Positions 1 to 8,243 of a stretch of 64,000 bases of DNA are shown here, in pieces. Within the stretch, counting starts at the first letter, position 1, and the number at the start of each line of letters is the position of its first letter. Position numbers and translations under genes: made by a program. The notes below the pieces were generated by a model. It had not been told where the DNA came from, ran no database searches, and saw only the letters and a list, made by a program, of their open reading frames with translations. The stretch spans positions 147,501-211,500 of the forward strand of contig NZ_AYTM02000002.1 in the NCBI RefSeq assembly GCF_000507185.2. Direction: 5' to 3'. The stretch is from Pseudomonas syringae KCTC 12500. GTDB lineage: Bacteria > Pseudomonadota > Gammaproteobacteria > Pseudomonadales > Pseudomonadaceae.

Positions 1-154
1 GCAAGAAGCCATATGGCACTAGCATTTGTTACGCGCATGCGCCATGTTTGTACCTGACCGATTTATATTCGGTGGCTATGCGTTACAGTTCAAACGACTC
101 ATGGTCCAGTCAATCGGATGGATCGCGATCAGCAATGGCCCGCTAAGGAAAGGA

Positions 155-469
155 ATGAAATACATTTTTGTCGTATTGGCCATATTGGCTGTGGCAGGTT
201 GTGCAGCCACATCCAAACCCGTCACGCAAAGCAAGCGAGGCATCCACATCAACTGCTCAGGCCTCACGTCGTCTTGGGCAAAATGCTACGAACTGGCTAC
301 CAACTCTTGCGCTTCCAGAACATTCAAAGTGATCGCAAAGTCCGGCGATGCCACCGAGGAGCCCGAAGACTATCCGTTCGGCCTGAACCCGGCGGGTTAC
401 ACCAGCCGCAGCATGATCATCGTGTGCAGGAAAGCTGCACCACTGGCGAATCCGTCGCCGCAGGACTGA
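155..469 (+). CDS. Small putative lipoprotein, function unknown
   Basis: The ATG at 155 is chosen because it follows a purine-rich AAGGAAAGGA stretch and begins a classic lipoprotein signal (MKYIFVVLAILAVAGCAATS): a short basic start, a hydrophobic core and a lipobox ending at Cys16. The reading frame is open upstream to 26, but that part has no signal-peptide character. The mature part is about 88 residues with four further cysteines and no family I recognise. It should be exported and lipid-anchored, probably to the outer membrane. It converges on the aminopeptidase gene, with only 24 bases between them. Lipoprotein nature is well supported; function is unknown. Confidence 0.7.
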   Translation: MKYIFVVLAILAVAGCAATSKPVTQSKRGIHINCSGLTSSWAKCYELATNSCASRTFKVIAKSGDATEEPEDYPFGLNPAGYTSRSMIIVCRKAAPLANPSPQD

Positions 470-493
470 GCCCGCGGCAACGTGAAGGCTTGA

Positions 494-2302
494 TCAGACA
501 GGGATCGTGCGGGCCTGCAGCCACAACAGCGCAGTGCCCTGCAGAAACGGGCTCAAGCGCGTCAGAACCTGCACATGGTAGTCGTTCAGCCAGGCGCGTT
601 CTTCTGCGTTCAACATCGACACCTCGAGGCAACGGGTGTCGATCGGGCACAGCGTCAGGGTTTCAAAGCGCAGGAACTCGCCGAACTCGGTTTTGCCTGC
701 TTCCTGGTTGATCACCAGGTTTTCGATACGCACCCCCCAGCGTCCAGGCCGGTACGTACCGGGCTCGATGGACGTGATCATCCCTGGCAGCATGGCCGTC
801 TGCGGCGTTGCAGGTGCCTGATAGGCAATGACTTGCGGCCCCTCGTGCACATTCAGGAAATACCCCACACCGTGCCCGGTGCCGTGGCCGTAATTGACAC
901 CCTCACTCCAGATCGGCGCTCGGGCAATGGCGTCCAGCAGCGGCGACTGAATGCCCTTGGGGAAGTGAGCACGTGACAGTGCGATCACACCCTTGAGGAC
1001 GCGCGTACAGTCCTGCTTCTGTTCGGCACTCGGTGTTCCGATCGCCACCATCCGCGTGATGTCAGTGGTGCCACCAAGGTACTGGCCGCCCGAATCGATC
1101 AGCAGCAAACCATCACCTTCTATCCGCGCATGCTCCGCCTCCGTGGCGCGATAATGCGGCATTGCGCCATTAGCGTTGAAACCCGCAATAGTCGCAAAGC
1201 TGGGCGAGACATAACCCGGACGTCGCTCACGTGCCTGCGTGAGTTTTTCATCGATGGTCAGTTCGCTGACAGGCTCTCGCCCCAGTGCACTGTCCAGCCA
1301 GGCGAAGAATTCGCACAGCGCCGCGCCGTCCTGCTCCATTGCCTGACGGATATGAGCCGTATCGGTCTCGGTTTTTCGCGATTTCAGCAACGTGCTCGGG
1401 TTAAGCCCTTCAACCAGCGTGACCTCACTGTCCAGGTAATCGAGCAGTCCGCAGGTAACCCGCGCCGGATCGACCAGCAGTCGCGCATCCTTCGGCAGTT
1501 CACGCAAGGCGGCTCCAATCTGCGTGTACTCCATGAGGTTGATGGCCTCGCGCTCCAGGCGCGCACGCACCGAGTCCGGTACTTTCTTCGAGTCCACGAA
1601 CAGCGTGACGCTTTGCGGACCGATCAAGGCAAACGCGATGAACACCGGATTGTAGGAAACGTCTGCGCCACGCAGATTGAACAGCCAGGCGATATCGTCC
1701 AGCGTTGCAATGAAATGCCAGTCAGCTTTTCGCTCGACGATGATCTGACGAACCCGCGCGATTTTTTCGCTACGGTCCAGTGACGCCTGGGGAGGCAAAT
1801 GCTCGTAAATCGGGTGGGACGGCAACGCCGGGCGGTCCTGCCATAGCTCGGTAAGCAGGTCGATGTCGGTTCGCAGCCGCGCGCCGCGCTCGTAGAGCTT
1901 GCTTGCCAGGGTTCGCGAAGAAGCAACGGCCAGAACCGCGCCATCAACGGCAACCACGCTTTCGGCCTTGGCTTCATCTGCCAGCCATTCGAGCGGACCT
2001 TGCTGGCCAGGCATCAGTTTCACCAACTCGATGCCGCTGCCGGCCAGCTCCTTGGTGGCCTGCTCCCAATAGCGGCTATCAGCCCAAATGCCGGCAAAAT
2101 CCTGGGTGATGATCAGCGTACCGACCGAGCCGTGAAAACCCGACAACCACTGGCGCCCCTGCCAATAGCCGGGCAGGTATTCGGAGAGGTGCGGATCCGC
2201 TGACGGCACCAGATAGGCATCGATGCGCTCCCTGCTCATCAAGGCGCGGGTTTGCGCCAAACGTTCTGCCACGTCTGAACTGGCATTGGATTGCGTGCTC
2301 AT
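494..2302 (-). CDS. Xaa-Pro aminopeptidase (M24B, long form)
   Basis: A 602-residue metallopeptidase that removes an N-terminal residue next to proline. The length fits the long three-domain aminopeptidase P type: two creatinase-like N-terminal domains, an M24 pita-bread catalytic domain and a C-terminal extension. Metal-ligand motifs are in order: LLLIDSGGQY and TTDITR (two Asp), GHGTGHGVGYFLNVHEGP (His), SIEPGTY (Glu) and WGVRIENL (Glu). No signal peptide is seen, so it should be cytoplasmic. It lies 57 bases downstream of the cysteine desulfurase gene on the same strand and may be cotranscribed, although the two functions are not obviously linked. Confidence 0.93.
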   Translation of the reverse strand: MSTQSNASSDVAERLAQTRALMSRERIDAYLVPSADPHLSEYLPGYWQGRQWLSGFHGSVGTLIITQDFAGIWADSRYWEQATKELAGSGIELVKLMPGQQGPLEWLADEAKAESVVAVDGAVLAVASSRTLASKLYERGARLRTDIDLLTELWQDRPALPSHPIYEHLPPQASLDRSEKIARVRQIIVERKADWHFIATLDDIAWLFNLRGADVSYNPVFIAFALIGPQSVTLFVDSKKVPDSVRARLEREAINLMEYTQIGAALRELPKDARLLVDPARVTCGLLDYLDSEVTLVEGLNPSTLLKSRKTETDTAHIRQAMEQDGAALCEFFAWLDSALGREPVSELTIDEKLTQARERRPGYVSPSFATIAGFNANGAMPHYRATEAEHARIEGDGLLLIDSGGQYLGGTTDITRMVAIGTPSAEQKQDCTRVLKGVIALSRAHFPKGIQSPLLDAIARAPIWSEGVNYGHGTGHGVGYFLNVHEGPQVIAYQAPATPQTAMLPGMITSIEPGTYRPGRWGVRIENLVINQEAGKTEFGEFLRFETLTLCPIDTRCLEVSMLNAEERAWLNDYHVQVLTRLSPFLQGTALLWLQARTIPV

Positions 2303-2359
2303 TGACTCTCCTGCTGACCCGGAAATTGACTGCTTTCACTGGTTCAGATAATGGAGCAC

Positions 2360-3553
2360 TCATCGAGCCTGAGCAACCGCCCAGAACGCAGGCTGAACAA
2401 GAGAGGCGCGAATCGAGTCGACCGCACGCTCTATGTCCTGCTCGCGGGTGAAGCGCCCCAGGCTCAGACGTATGGTCTGGCTGGCGGCCTGCGGGCTCAG
2501 CCCAAGTGCGAGCAGGACATGCGACGGCAGGTTTTTCGCCGAGTTGCAGGCTGAGGTGGACGAAAAGGCCAGACTCTCACCCAGCGCGGCGACGTCCAGA
2601 TCGTTATGGGTGAAGGTAAAACTGAGTGTGTGGGCAATCCGCTGCGTGGGACTGCCGTTGATACACACCCCGGGGATCTTGGCCAGGCGCTCACAAAGAA
2701 GATCGCTCAGCCGCTGTACTTCAACCACTTCTTCTTCGAGCACCTCTGCCGCCAGGGCAAAGGCAGCGCCCATTCCGGCGATCTGATGCGTCGCCAGTGT
2801 CCCGGAGCGCAAGCCACATTCGTGGCCTCCCCCATGAATCTGAGCGAGTACACGCTGCTGCGCGCGCGGACCGACGTACAAGGCGCCAACGCCCTTGGGC
2901 CCATAGATCTTGTGTGCCGAGAGCGACATCAAATCCACCGCGAGCTGGCTGAGGTCAATCGGCAGCTTGCCCGCGCCTTGTGCAGCGTCGACATGCAACA
3001 GCGCCCCGTGCCCACGTACACGCCTGCCGATTTCGGCGATGTCGTTGACGGTACCCAGTTCGTTATTGACCAGCATCAGCGAGACCAGAAATGTATCGTC
3101 ACGCAAGGCTGCACTGACCGCATCGGCACTGATAAGGCCCGCGCTGTCCGGCGCCAGCCAAGTGACATCGACGCCCTCTTCCTCAAGTTGACGGGCGGTG
3201 TCGAGGGTAGCCTTGTGCTCAATCAGGCTGGTGATGATATGACCGGGTCTGCCTCCGAAGACCGCTGCCTGGCGCTTGGCACGTTCCTGAGCTACCCCCT
3301 TTATTGCCAGATTGCTGGATTCGGTCGCGCCGGAAGTCCAGATGATCTGCGAGGCTTGCGCACCCACCAGGTGCGCAACCTGCCCACGGGCAAACTCCAC
3401 TGCAAGGCGGGCTTTCTGGCCGAACGAATGGGAGCTGGAGGCGGGATTACCGAAATTGCCTGATGCCCCCAGGCAATCGACCATCACTCTGATGACGCGC
3501 TCGTCCACAGGCGTGGTGGCAGCGTAATCGAAATACAGCACTGGCTCGTTCAT
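2360..3553 (-). CDS. Cysteine desulfurase, IscS/NifS class V aminotransferase
   Basis: A PLP enzyme that takes sulfur from cysteine as an enzyme persulfide. The start at 3553 (MNEPVLYFDYAATTPVDERV) is preferred over the upstream start at 3601, because the family begins with this YFDYAATTP motif and the 16 extra residues are not family-like. The protein is 397 residues. The PLP lysine is in LSAHKIYGPKG, the conserved arginine region is GLRSGTLATHQIAG, and the catalytic cysteine lies in the SSTSACNSAK loop. It stands alone, without iscR, iscU, iscA or hsc genes, so it is probably a secondary paralogue, perhaps for thiolation or a specialised sulfur need. The substrate partner is unknown. Confidence 0.9.
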   Translation of the reverse strand: MNEPVLYFDYAATTPVDERVIRVMVDCLGASGNFGNPASSSHSFGQKARLAVEFARGQVAHLVGAQASQIIWTSGATESSNLAIKGVAQERAKRQAAVFGGRPGHIITSLIEHKATLDTARQLEEEGVDVTWLAPDSAGLISADAVSAALRDDTFLVSLMLVNNELGTVNDIAEIGRRVRGHGALLHVDAAQGAGKLPIDLSQLAVDLMSLSAHKIYGPKGVGALYVGPRAQQRVLAQIHGGGHECGLRSGTLATHQIAGMGAAFALAAEVLEEEVVEVQRLSDLLCERLAKIPGVCINGSPTQRIAHTLSFTFTHNDLDVAALGESLAFSSTSACNSAKNLPSHVLLALGLSPQAASQTIRLSLGRFTREQDIERAVDSIRASLVQPAFWAVAQAR

Positions 3554-3826
3554 ACACGTTCCTCGTTTACAGACCATGAGGAAGATCATGCACGAAATCA
3601 AATAGAACCAAAAATTATCAATTAGTATTTATATAGATCAAAATTGAATATTTAAAAAGCTGCTGTCGTAAAATCTGTTGATCTCTCGACGCCGGACAGA
3701 GGTCGTGAGCTGTGTCTTTAAAAAGACATCGACGGATGATATTTTTTTGACACACTTATAAATCAGTACGTTAGATTCTCCGCTCTACCATTTATCAAAA
3801 ATCTAACAGAAACCTGACGAAATAAT

Positions 3827-3857
3827 TTGACAGATACCCTGCCGCCACCGATATATA
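3827..3857 (+). promoter_or_regulatory. Candidate sigma-70 promoter of the EPS operon
   Basis: A perfect TTGACA at 3827-3832 is followed by an AT-rich GATATATA segment at 3850-3857, giving 17-19 bases of spacing depending on the hexamer chosen. It lies upstream of both ops elements, as an RfaH-dependent leader requires. This is pattern-based; the start site is not known. Confidence 0.4.
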
Positions 3858-4036
3858 GGACCGTCAGGCACATTCCGGTTTTACGCACATGCCGCAGAGC
3901 ATGGCGTCGGAATCATCCGCCGAAGTTGACTGCTGTCCCGTCTCACCCTGTCAGTTATTTCCACGGCGCTTACCCGGCGCTGGCGGATGTCTGTTGACTC
4001 TCACTTCCTTTTTAAACTGCTGAATGCGTTCGGTGT

Positions 4037-4047
4037 GGCGGTAGCTT
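4037..4047 (+). promoter_or_regulatory. ops element 1 (RfaH recruitment site)
   Basis: GGCGGTAGCTT matches the enterobacterial ops consensus GGCGGTAGNNT at every fixed position. It lies on the transcribed-sense strand, about 184 bases before the first start codon of an operon that itself encodes an RfaH-type protein. In Enterobacteria, RNA polymerase pauses at ops and RfaH binds the exposed non-template strand. The role here is inferred from sequence identity and context. Confidence 0.65.
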
Positions 4048-4126
4048 TGCCTGTTGCAATGCGACCCACTCGACGCTTACGCGTTGGTTCTGTGTAAGCA
4101 GCGCCCTGACTGGATCGACACGATTC

Positions 4127-4138
4127 GGCGGTAGCGTG
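4127..4138 (+). promoter_or_regulatory. ops element 2 (RfaH recruitment site)
   Basis: GGCGGTAGCGTG at 4127-4138 fits the ops consensus and is, as I recall it, identical to the well-studied E. coli ops core. It lies 90 bases after the first copy and 94 bases before the first start codon. A match of this length in the correct orientation, at the head of an RfaH-encoding operon, is very unlikely by chance. Confidence 0.75.
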
Positions 4139-4220
4139 CCCGGCAGTCAACGCACGTCTGCGAAAGATGCCCGGTCACCCGCTTGGCAACGCGCTGATTC
4201 AAAGAAACATGGAGGCTTCG

Positions 4221-5342
4221 ATGATTAACGTGACCAAGACATATCTGAGTGATATCGACCAGTTCAAACGCTATGTCGAAGGCATCTACGCACGTGGCTG
4301 GCTGACCAATCACGGTCCGCTGGCCAGGGAGCTGACGGATCGACTCAAGGACTACCTGGGCGTCAGGCACATTATTCTGACCAATAACGGCACCCTGGCC
4401 CTGCAAGTGGCCTATCGGGCGCTGGGGCTGAGCGGCAGCGCAGTGACCACGCCATTCAGTTTTGTCGCGACCAGCAGTTCGCTGCAATGGGAAGGCATCC
4501 GGCCGATCTTTGCCGACATCGATGCGCACACCTGGAACATCTCGCCGAAACACATCGAAAACAGTATTGCCGAAGACACCACTGCGATCGTCGCCACCCA
4601 CGTGTTCGGCAATCCGTGTGACGTGCAAGCCATCGAGCAAATAGCCCGCGAGCATAAGCTCAAGGTCGTCTATGACGGCGCACATGCATTCGCCGTGCGT
4701 CACGCAGGCCAGTCGGTGCTCAATCACGGCGACATCAGCACCTTGAGCTTCCATGCCACCAAGCTGTTTCACACCATTGAAGGTGGCGCGATCATCACCA
4801 ACGATGACGAGCTGGCCAGACAGGCCCATCTGATGTGCAACTTCGGCATTTCCGGCGTCGACCGGATCGACGGCATCGGCATCAACGCCAAGCTCAACGA
4901 ATTCTCTGCTGCGATGGGTCTGTGCATTCTCGACAACATCAGCAACATTCTCGAAGAGCGTGCGGAGATAGCCGATCACTACACCTCGTCGCTGCAGGAC
5001 TATCTGGATCTGCAGACACCGCAGGCCGACAGCCAGTTGAATCACAGTTATTACCCTGTGGCCCTGCGCGACGAGCAACAATTGTTGAGCGTGCGTACGG
5101 CACTCAACCAGCACAAGATCAATCCTCGCCGCTACTTCTACCCCTCGCTGGACACCCTCGAATACCTGCAGCCGCAACCCGGCCAGCCGGTGTCCAGAGC
5201 GTTGAGCGAGCGAGTGCTGTGCCTACCGATCTATCCCGGTCTGCTGAGAAGCGAGCAGGACCTGGTCATCCGCACCCTGATCGAAGCCTGCAACGGGACT
5301 GAAACTGACTACCGGGCCTGCACCGTTGCGCGGGTCTGCTGA
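4221..5342 (+). CDS. DegT/DnrJ/EryC1/StrS sugar-nucleotide aminotransferase
   Basis: A PLP-dependent enzyme that puts an amino group on a keto-sugar nucleotide. The start at ATG 4221 (MINVTKTYLSDID) is chosen for the GGAGG at 4211-4215; longer in-frame starts at 4167 and 4209 have no good ribosome site. The 373-residue protein shows the fold-type I pattern: the NHGPL substrate loop, NNGTLALQVAYRAL, the YDGAHAF aspartate and the PLP lysine in SFHATKLFHTIEGG. It resembles the VioA/FdtB/WecE group acting on dTDP-4-keto or 3-keto-6-deoxyhexoses. As the first gene of the operon it suggests an amino-deoxysugar in the polymer. No companion sugar-nucleotide genes are in the cluster, so the substrate must be made elsewhere. 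Confidence 0.85.
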   Translation: MINVTKTYLSDIDQFKRYVEGIYARGWLTNHGPLARELTDRLKDYLGVRHIILTNNGTLALQVAYRALGLSGSAVTTPFSFVATSSSLQWEGIRPIFADIDAHTWNISPKHIENSIAEDTTAIVATHVFGNPCDVQAIEQIAREHKLKVVYDGAHAFAVRHAGQSVLNHGDISTLSFHATKLFHTIEGGAIITNDDELARQAHLMCNFGISGVDRIDGIGINAKLNEFSAAMGLCILDNISNILEERAEIADHYTSSLQDYLDLQTPQADSQLNHSYYPVALRDEQQLLSVRTALNQHKINPRRYFYPSLDTLEYLQPQPGQPVSRALSERVLCLPIYPGLLRSEQDLVIRTLIEACNGTETDYRACTVARVC

Positions 5343-5347
5343 CGACC

Positions 5348-6862
5348 ATGCCAGGCAAACATTCCCTCATTCGCAACACCCTCCTGAATTATGGCGGGCA
5401 GGCTTACGTGCTGCTGGTCGGGATTCTGATCATGCCGTTTTATCTGGGCCATCTGGGTGCCGAAGCGTATGGCCTGATCGGCTTCTTCACCCTGCTGCAG
5501 GCCTGGCTGCAATTGCTGGATGCCGGCCTGTCACCCAGCCTGGTGCGGACGGTGGCGCATCAGCGAGACACCCCTGCAAGCAAACAATACCTGGGCCGTC
5601 TGCTGCGCTCGTTCGAACTGGTTTTTCTGCCGATGGCCATGTTCTGCGCCCTGCTTGTCTGTATCGCCAGCCCCTGGATCGCCGCGCACTGGCTGAACGC
5701 AAACACGCTACAACCCGACACGCTGACCCATTGCATCACTTTGATGGGCATCATCATTGCCCTGCGCCTGTATTCGACGCTGTACAAAAGCGCGATTCAG
5801 GGACTTGAACAGCATGGCTGGCTCAACGTCGCCAATGTGTTGATCGCGACATTGCGCTACTTCGGTGGCCTGGTGCTGGTCAGTCAGTTTTCCCGGGACC
5901 CACGAGACTTCTTTGAATTTCAACTTGCGGTGGGGCTGATCGAAACCCTGTGGTTTGCCGGCAAGGCCCGCGGGCAGATGCCTGCGCCGCATTGGCTGAC
6001 CGGTCTGGACTGGCCATTGATTAAGCCGATCCTGCCCTTCGCCGCCAGCCTGTCGCTGAGCGCTGTGCTGTGGATCGTGCTGACTCAGGTGGACAAGGCT
6101 CTTCTGTCGAATCTGCTGCCGCTGGGCCAGTACGGCTACTTCTCACTGGTGGCGTTGATCGCCACCGGCATCGTGATGCTGACCAACCCGCTGGTCCAGA
6201 CGCTGCTGCCGCGCCTGACAGTGTTGATGGCCGAGGGGCGGCGCGACGAGATGCACGCCTTGTTCCTCGCCGCCAATCGCTTCGCCTGCACCTTTGTGTT
6301 TCCTCTGGCGGCGGTCATTGCCCTGTATGCAGAACCGTTGATTCTCGCCTGGACCGGCGATCCGGTCGCCGCAAACTGGAGTCGCCCGGTACTGGGCTGG
6401 TACGCACTGGGCAGCGCCATCATGGCCGCCAGTGCCTTTCAGTTCTATTTGCAATACGCCTATGGCCGAATGCATTTGCACCTGTGGTACAGCCTGATAT
6501 CGACGCTGGTCAGCGTGCCGGTGATGGTGCTGGCGATTCATTACCAAGGCGTGTACGGCGCGGCGTTGGCGTGGTTTTTTCTGCGCGCGACGTCTTTCGC
6601 GATATGGCCAGCCATCGTGCATCGACACCTGGCCCCCGGCCTTCATCGCCAGTGGCTGAGCGACATCCTGCGTATCAGCGTCATGACCGCTGCTGGCCTG
6701 GTGGTCAGCACTCCCGTATTCAATCTGATTGCCGGTGAAAGCCGCAGCAGCGTGCTTCTGGCACTCGCGCTCAGCGGGCTTGTCACCCTGACGCTGGTGG
6801 CGACGAGTCACCGGCCGCTGGCATCGAAACTCTATGTTCTGTTCAGTAAACCGAGTACTTGA
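5348..6862 (+). CDS. wzx: Wzx-type polysaccharide flippase (MOP superfamily)
   Basis: A 504-residue integral membrane protein with about 12-14 hydrophobic segments across its length. It opens with LIRNTLLNYGGQAYVLLVGI and YLGHLGAEAYGLIGFF, which is typical of the polysaccharide-transport family. Wzx proteins flip undecaprenyl-diphosphate-linked repeat units from the cytoplasmic to the periplasmic face of the inner membrane. It begins 5 bases after the aminotransferase stop codon. With Wza, Wzb and Wzc in the operon it points to a Wzx/Wzy-dependent pathway, although no separate polymerase is seen. Confidence 0.85.
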   Translation: MPGKHSLIRNTLLNYGGQAYVLLVGILIMPFYLGHLGAEAYGLIGFFTLLQAWLQLLDAGLSPSLVRTVAHQRDTPASKQYLGRLLRSFELVFLPMAMFCALLVCIASPWIAAHWLNANTLQPDTLTHCITLMGIIIALRLYSTLYKSAIQGLEQHGWLNVANVLIATLRYFGGLVLVSQFSRDPRDFFEFQLAVGLIETLWFAGKARGQMPAPHWLTGLDWPLIKPILPFAASLSLSAVLWIVLTQVDKALLSNLLPLGQYGYFSLVALIATGIVMLTNPLVQTLLPRLTVLMAEGRRDEMHALFLAANRFACTFVFPLAAVIALYAEPLILAWTGDPVAANWSRPVLGWYALGSAIMAASAFQFYLQYAYGRMHLHLWYSLISTLVSVPVMVLAIHYQGVYGAALAWFFLRATSFAIWPAIVHRHLAPGLHRQWLSDILRISVMTAAGLVVSTPVFNLIAGESRSSVLLALALSGLVTLTLVATSHRPLASKLYVLFSKPST

Positions 6863-6865
6863 GCC

Positions 6866-7801
6866 ATGGACGACACTGTAAGAAATACCGAGGAAACCTG
6901 CCTGGCGCCGCCGCTGCTGAGCATCGTATGCCCCGCCTACAATCAGGAAGGCTTCATCGCCCAGACGCTGGACGGGCTTTTGTCACAGCAGACCGATTTC
7001 AGGTACGAAATCCTGATCAACGACGACGCCTCCACAGACGCTACCGCGCGCATCATTGCGCACTACGCCGAGCGGCATCCGACGATCATTCGGCCCTTCT
7101 ATCAACAGATCAACCAGTACAGCCAGGGCAGAGCTTGTGTCCCGGGCCTGTTTGGCGAAGCGCGCGGTCGCTACATCGCCTACTGCGAAGCCGACGACTA
7201 CTGGACCGATCCGCAAAAACTGCAGCAGCAAGTGGACTTTCTCGAAGCTCATGCGGATTACGTCATCACTTATCACGACGCGTTCGTCTTCGATGATCAC
7301 GGCCAGTATGGAGTGCAATTGCAAGGCCACCTGCGCGCCGATGCCTCGGCGCTGGAGTTGCAACAGGCAAGACGCCTGTCGACCCTGACCGTCTGCTTTC
7401 GCAATGTGTTCAGCAAGATGCCACCCGAACTGAGCCTGTGCAGCGCACCATTGAACGATATGTGCTGGTGGTCGTTGCTGGGGGCCTACGGCAAGGGCAA
7501 GTTCATGGCCGGGATCAAGCCGGCCGCCTATCGCGTGCACCCTGGCGGGGTGTTTTCGATGCGCAGTGACAAACGCAAGTTGCACATGAACCTGCAGACC
7601 TGCTCAAGCCTGGCCAACTATTACAACCGCTTGGGCAATCAGCCGCTCTACCAGTATTTCCTGATGCAGACGGTGTGCCTGTCGCTGGCCGCACTCCCCC
7701 CCCGCCACAAACTGCAGACGCTGTGGAAAGTGGCGGTCAACATGATCGGCAATCTGCGCAGGCGCCTGCCGCCCGCCACTGGCAAAGCTCATGTTCAGTA
7801 G
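6866..7801 (+). CDS. Family 2 glycosyltransferase
   Basis: A 311-residue GT-A fold transferase. After a short lead it shows the GT2 signature LLSIVCPAYNQEGFIAQTL, then EILINDDASTDATA for nucleotide binding, and the acidic metal-binding element YCEADDYWTDPQKL. No transmembrane segment is evident, so it should work at the cytoplasmic membrane face, adding one sugar to the lipid-linked repeat unit. It starts 3 bases after wzx stops, and its end overlaps wzb by 11 bases, so translation is probably coupled. Donor and linkage cannot be read from sequence. Confidence 0.85.
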   Translation: MDDTVRNTEETCLAPPLLSIVCPAYNQEGFIAQTLDGLLSQQTDFRYEILINDDASTDATARIIAHYAERHPTIIRPFYQQINQYSQGRACVPGLFGEARGRYIAYCEADDYWTDPQKLQQQVDFLEAHADYVITYHDAFVFDDHGQYGVQLQGHLRADASALELQQARRLSTLTVCFRNVFSKMPPELSLCSAPLNDMCWWSLLGAYGKGKFMAGIKPAAYRVHPGGVFSMRSDKRKLHMNLQTCSSLANYYNRLGNQPLYQYFLMQTVCLSLAALPPRHKLQTLWKVAVNMIGNLRRRLPPATGKAHVQ

Positions 7802-8243
7802 TGTGCTGGTGTTGTGCGTCGGCAACGTCTGCCGCAGTCCGATGGCCGTGGCGATGCTGCATGAACGCCTGCAGGCCACGCAGGTGCGCATCCAGTCGGC
7901 AGGCATCGCCGCGTTGTCGGGTTCATCGATCGACCCGACGGCACATGCAGTGCTGCAGTCGCACCGGGTACAGCCCCGGCGGCATGCCGCTCGCCAGATG
8001 AGTCGCGAGCTGCTGCGTCAGGCCGACCTGATCCTGCTGATGGAGCAGGCGCATTTCTCCGACGTCCTCGAACTGGCCCCTGAAGTGCGCGGCAAAGCCT
8101 TTCTGATCGGCAAATGGCAGGACCCGCTCGACATCACCGACCCTTACCGGCGGCCCGCGTCAGCCTTCGAACAGACCTACGCGCAGCTCTCGCGCTGCAT
8201 CGACGACTGGCTCCCTCATTTTCAGTCAGGAGCAACAGGATAA
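7791..8243 (+). CDS. wzb: Low-molecular-weight protein tyrosine phosphatase, Wzb type
   Basis: A 150-residue cytoplasmic phosphatase. The P-loop CVGNVCRSP near the N-terminus gives the C-x5-R-S catalytic signature, and the general-acid aspartate lies in DPYRRP near residue 123. Size and layout match Wzb/Etp. It should dephosphorylate the C-terminal tyrosines of the Wzc kinase encoded immediately downstream; cycling of Wzc phosphorylation is needed for polymer assembly in group 1 capsule systems. The start codon lies inside the end of the preceding glycosyltransferase gene. Confidence 0.92.
   Translation: MFSSVLVLCVGNVCRSPMAVAMLHERLQATQVRIQSAGIAALSGSSIDPTAHAVLQSHRVQPRRHAARQMSRELLRQADLILLMEQAHFSDVLELAPEVRGKAFLIGKWQDPLDITDPYRRPASAFEQTYAQLSRCIDDWLPHFQSGATG

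Larger units (their letters stand above)
3554..4220. other. 667-base divergent regulatory region and EPS operon leader
   Basis: No convincing gene lies here. The first part, about 3600-3860, is markedly A+T-rich compared with its surroundings and should contain the promoter of the minus-strand cysteine desulfurase gene and that of the plus-strand polysaccharide operon. The second part, about 3860-4220, is more GC-rich and looks like a long untranslated leader. It holds two ops-type elements, listed separately. A second TTGACA lies at 3747-3752, so more than one promoter is possible. Confidence 0.6.

Noticed and set aside
4077..5177. A 366-codon minus-strand open frame
   Set aside because: Antisense to the aminotransferase gene and running over the ops-bearing leader; no ribosome site or motifs.
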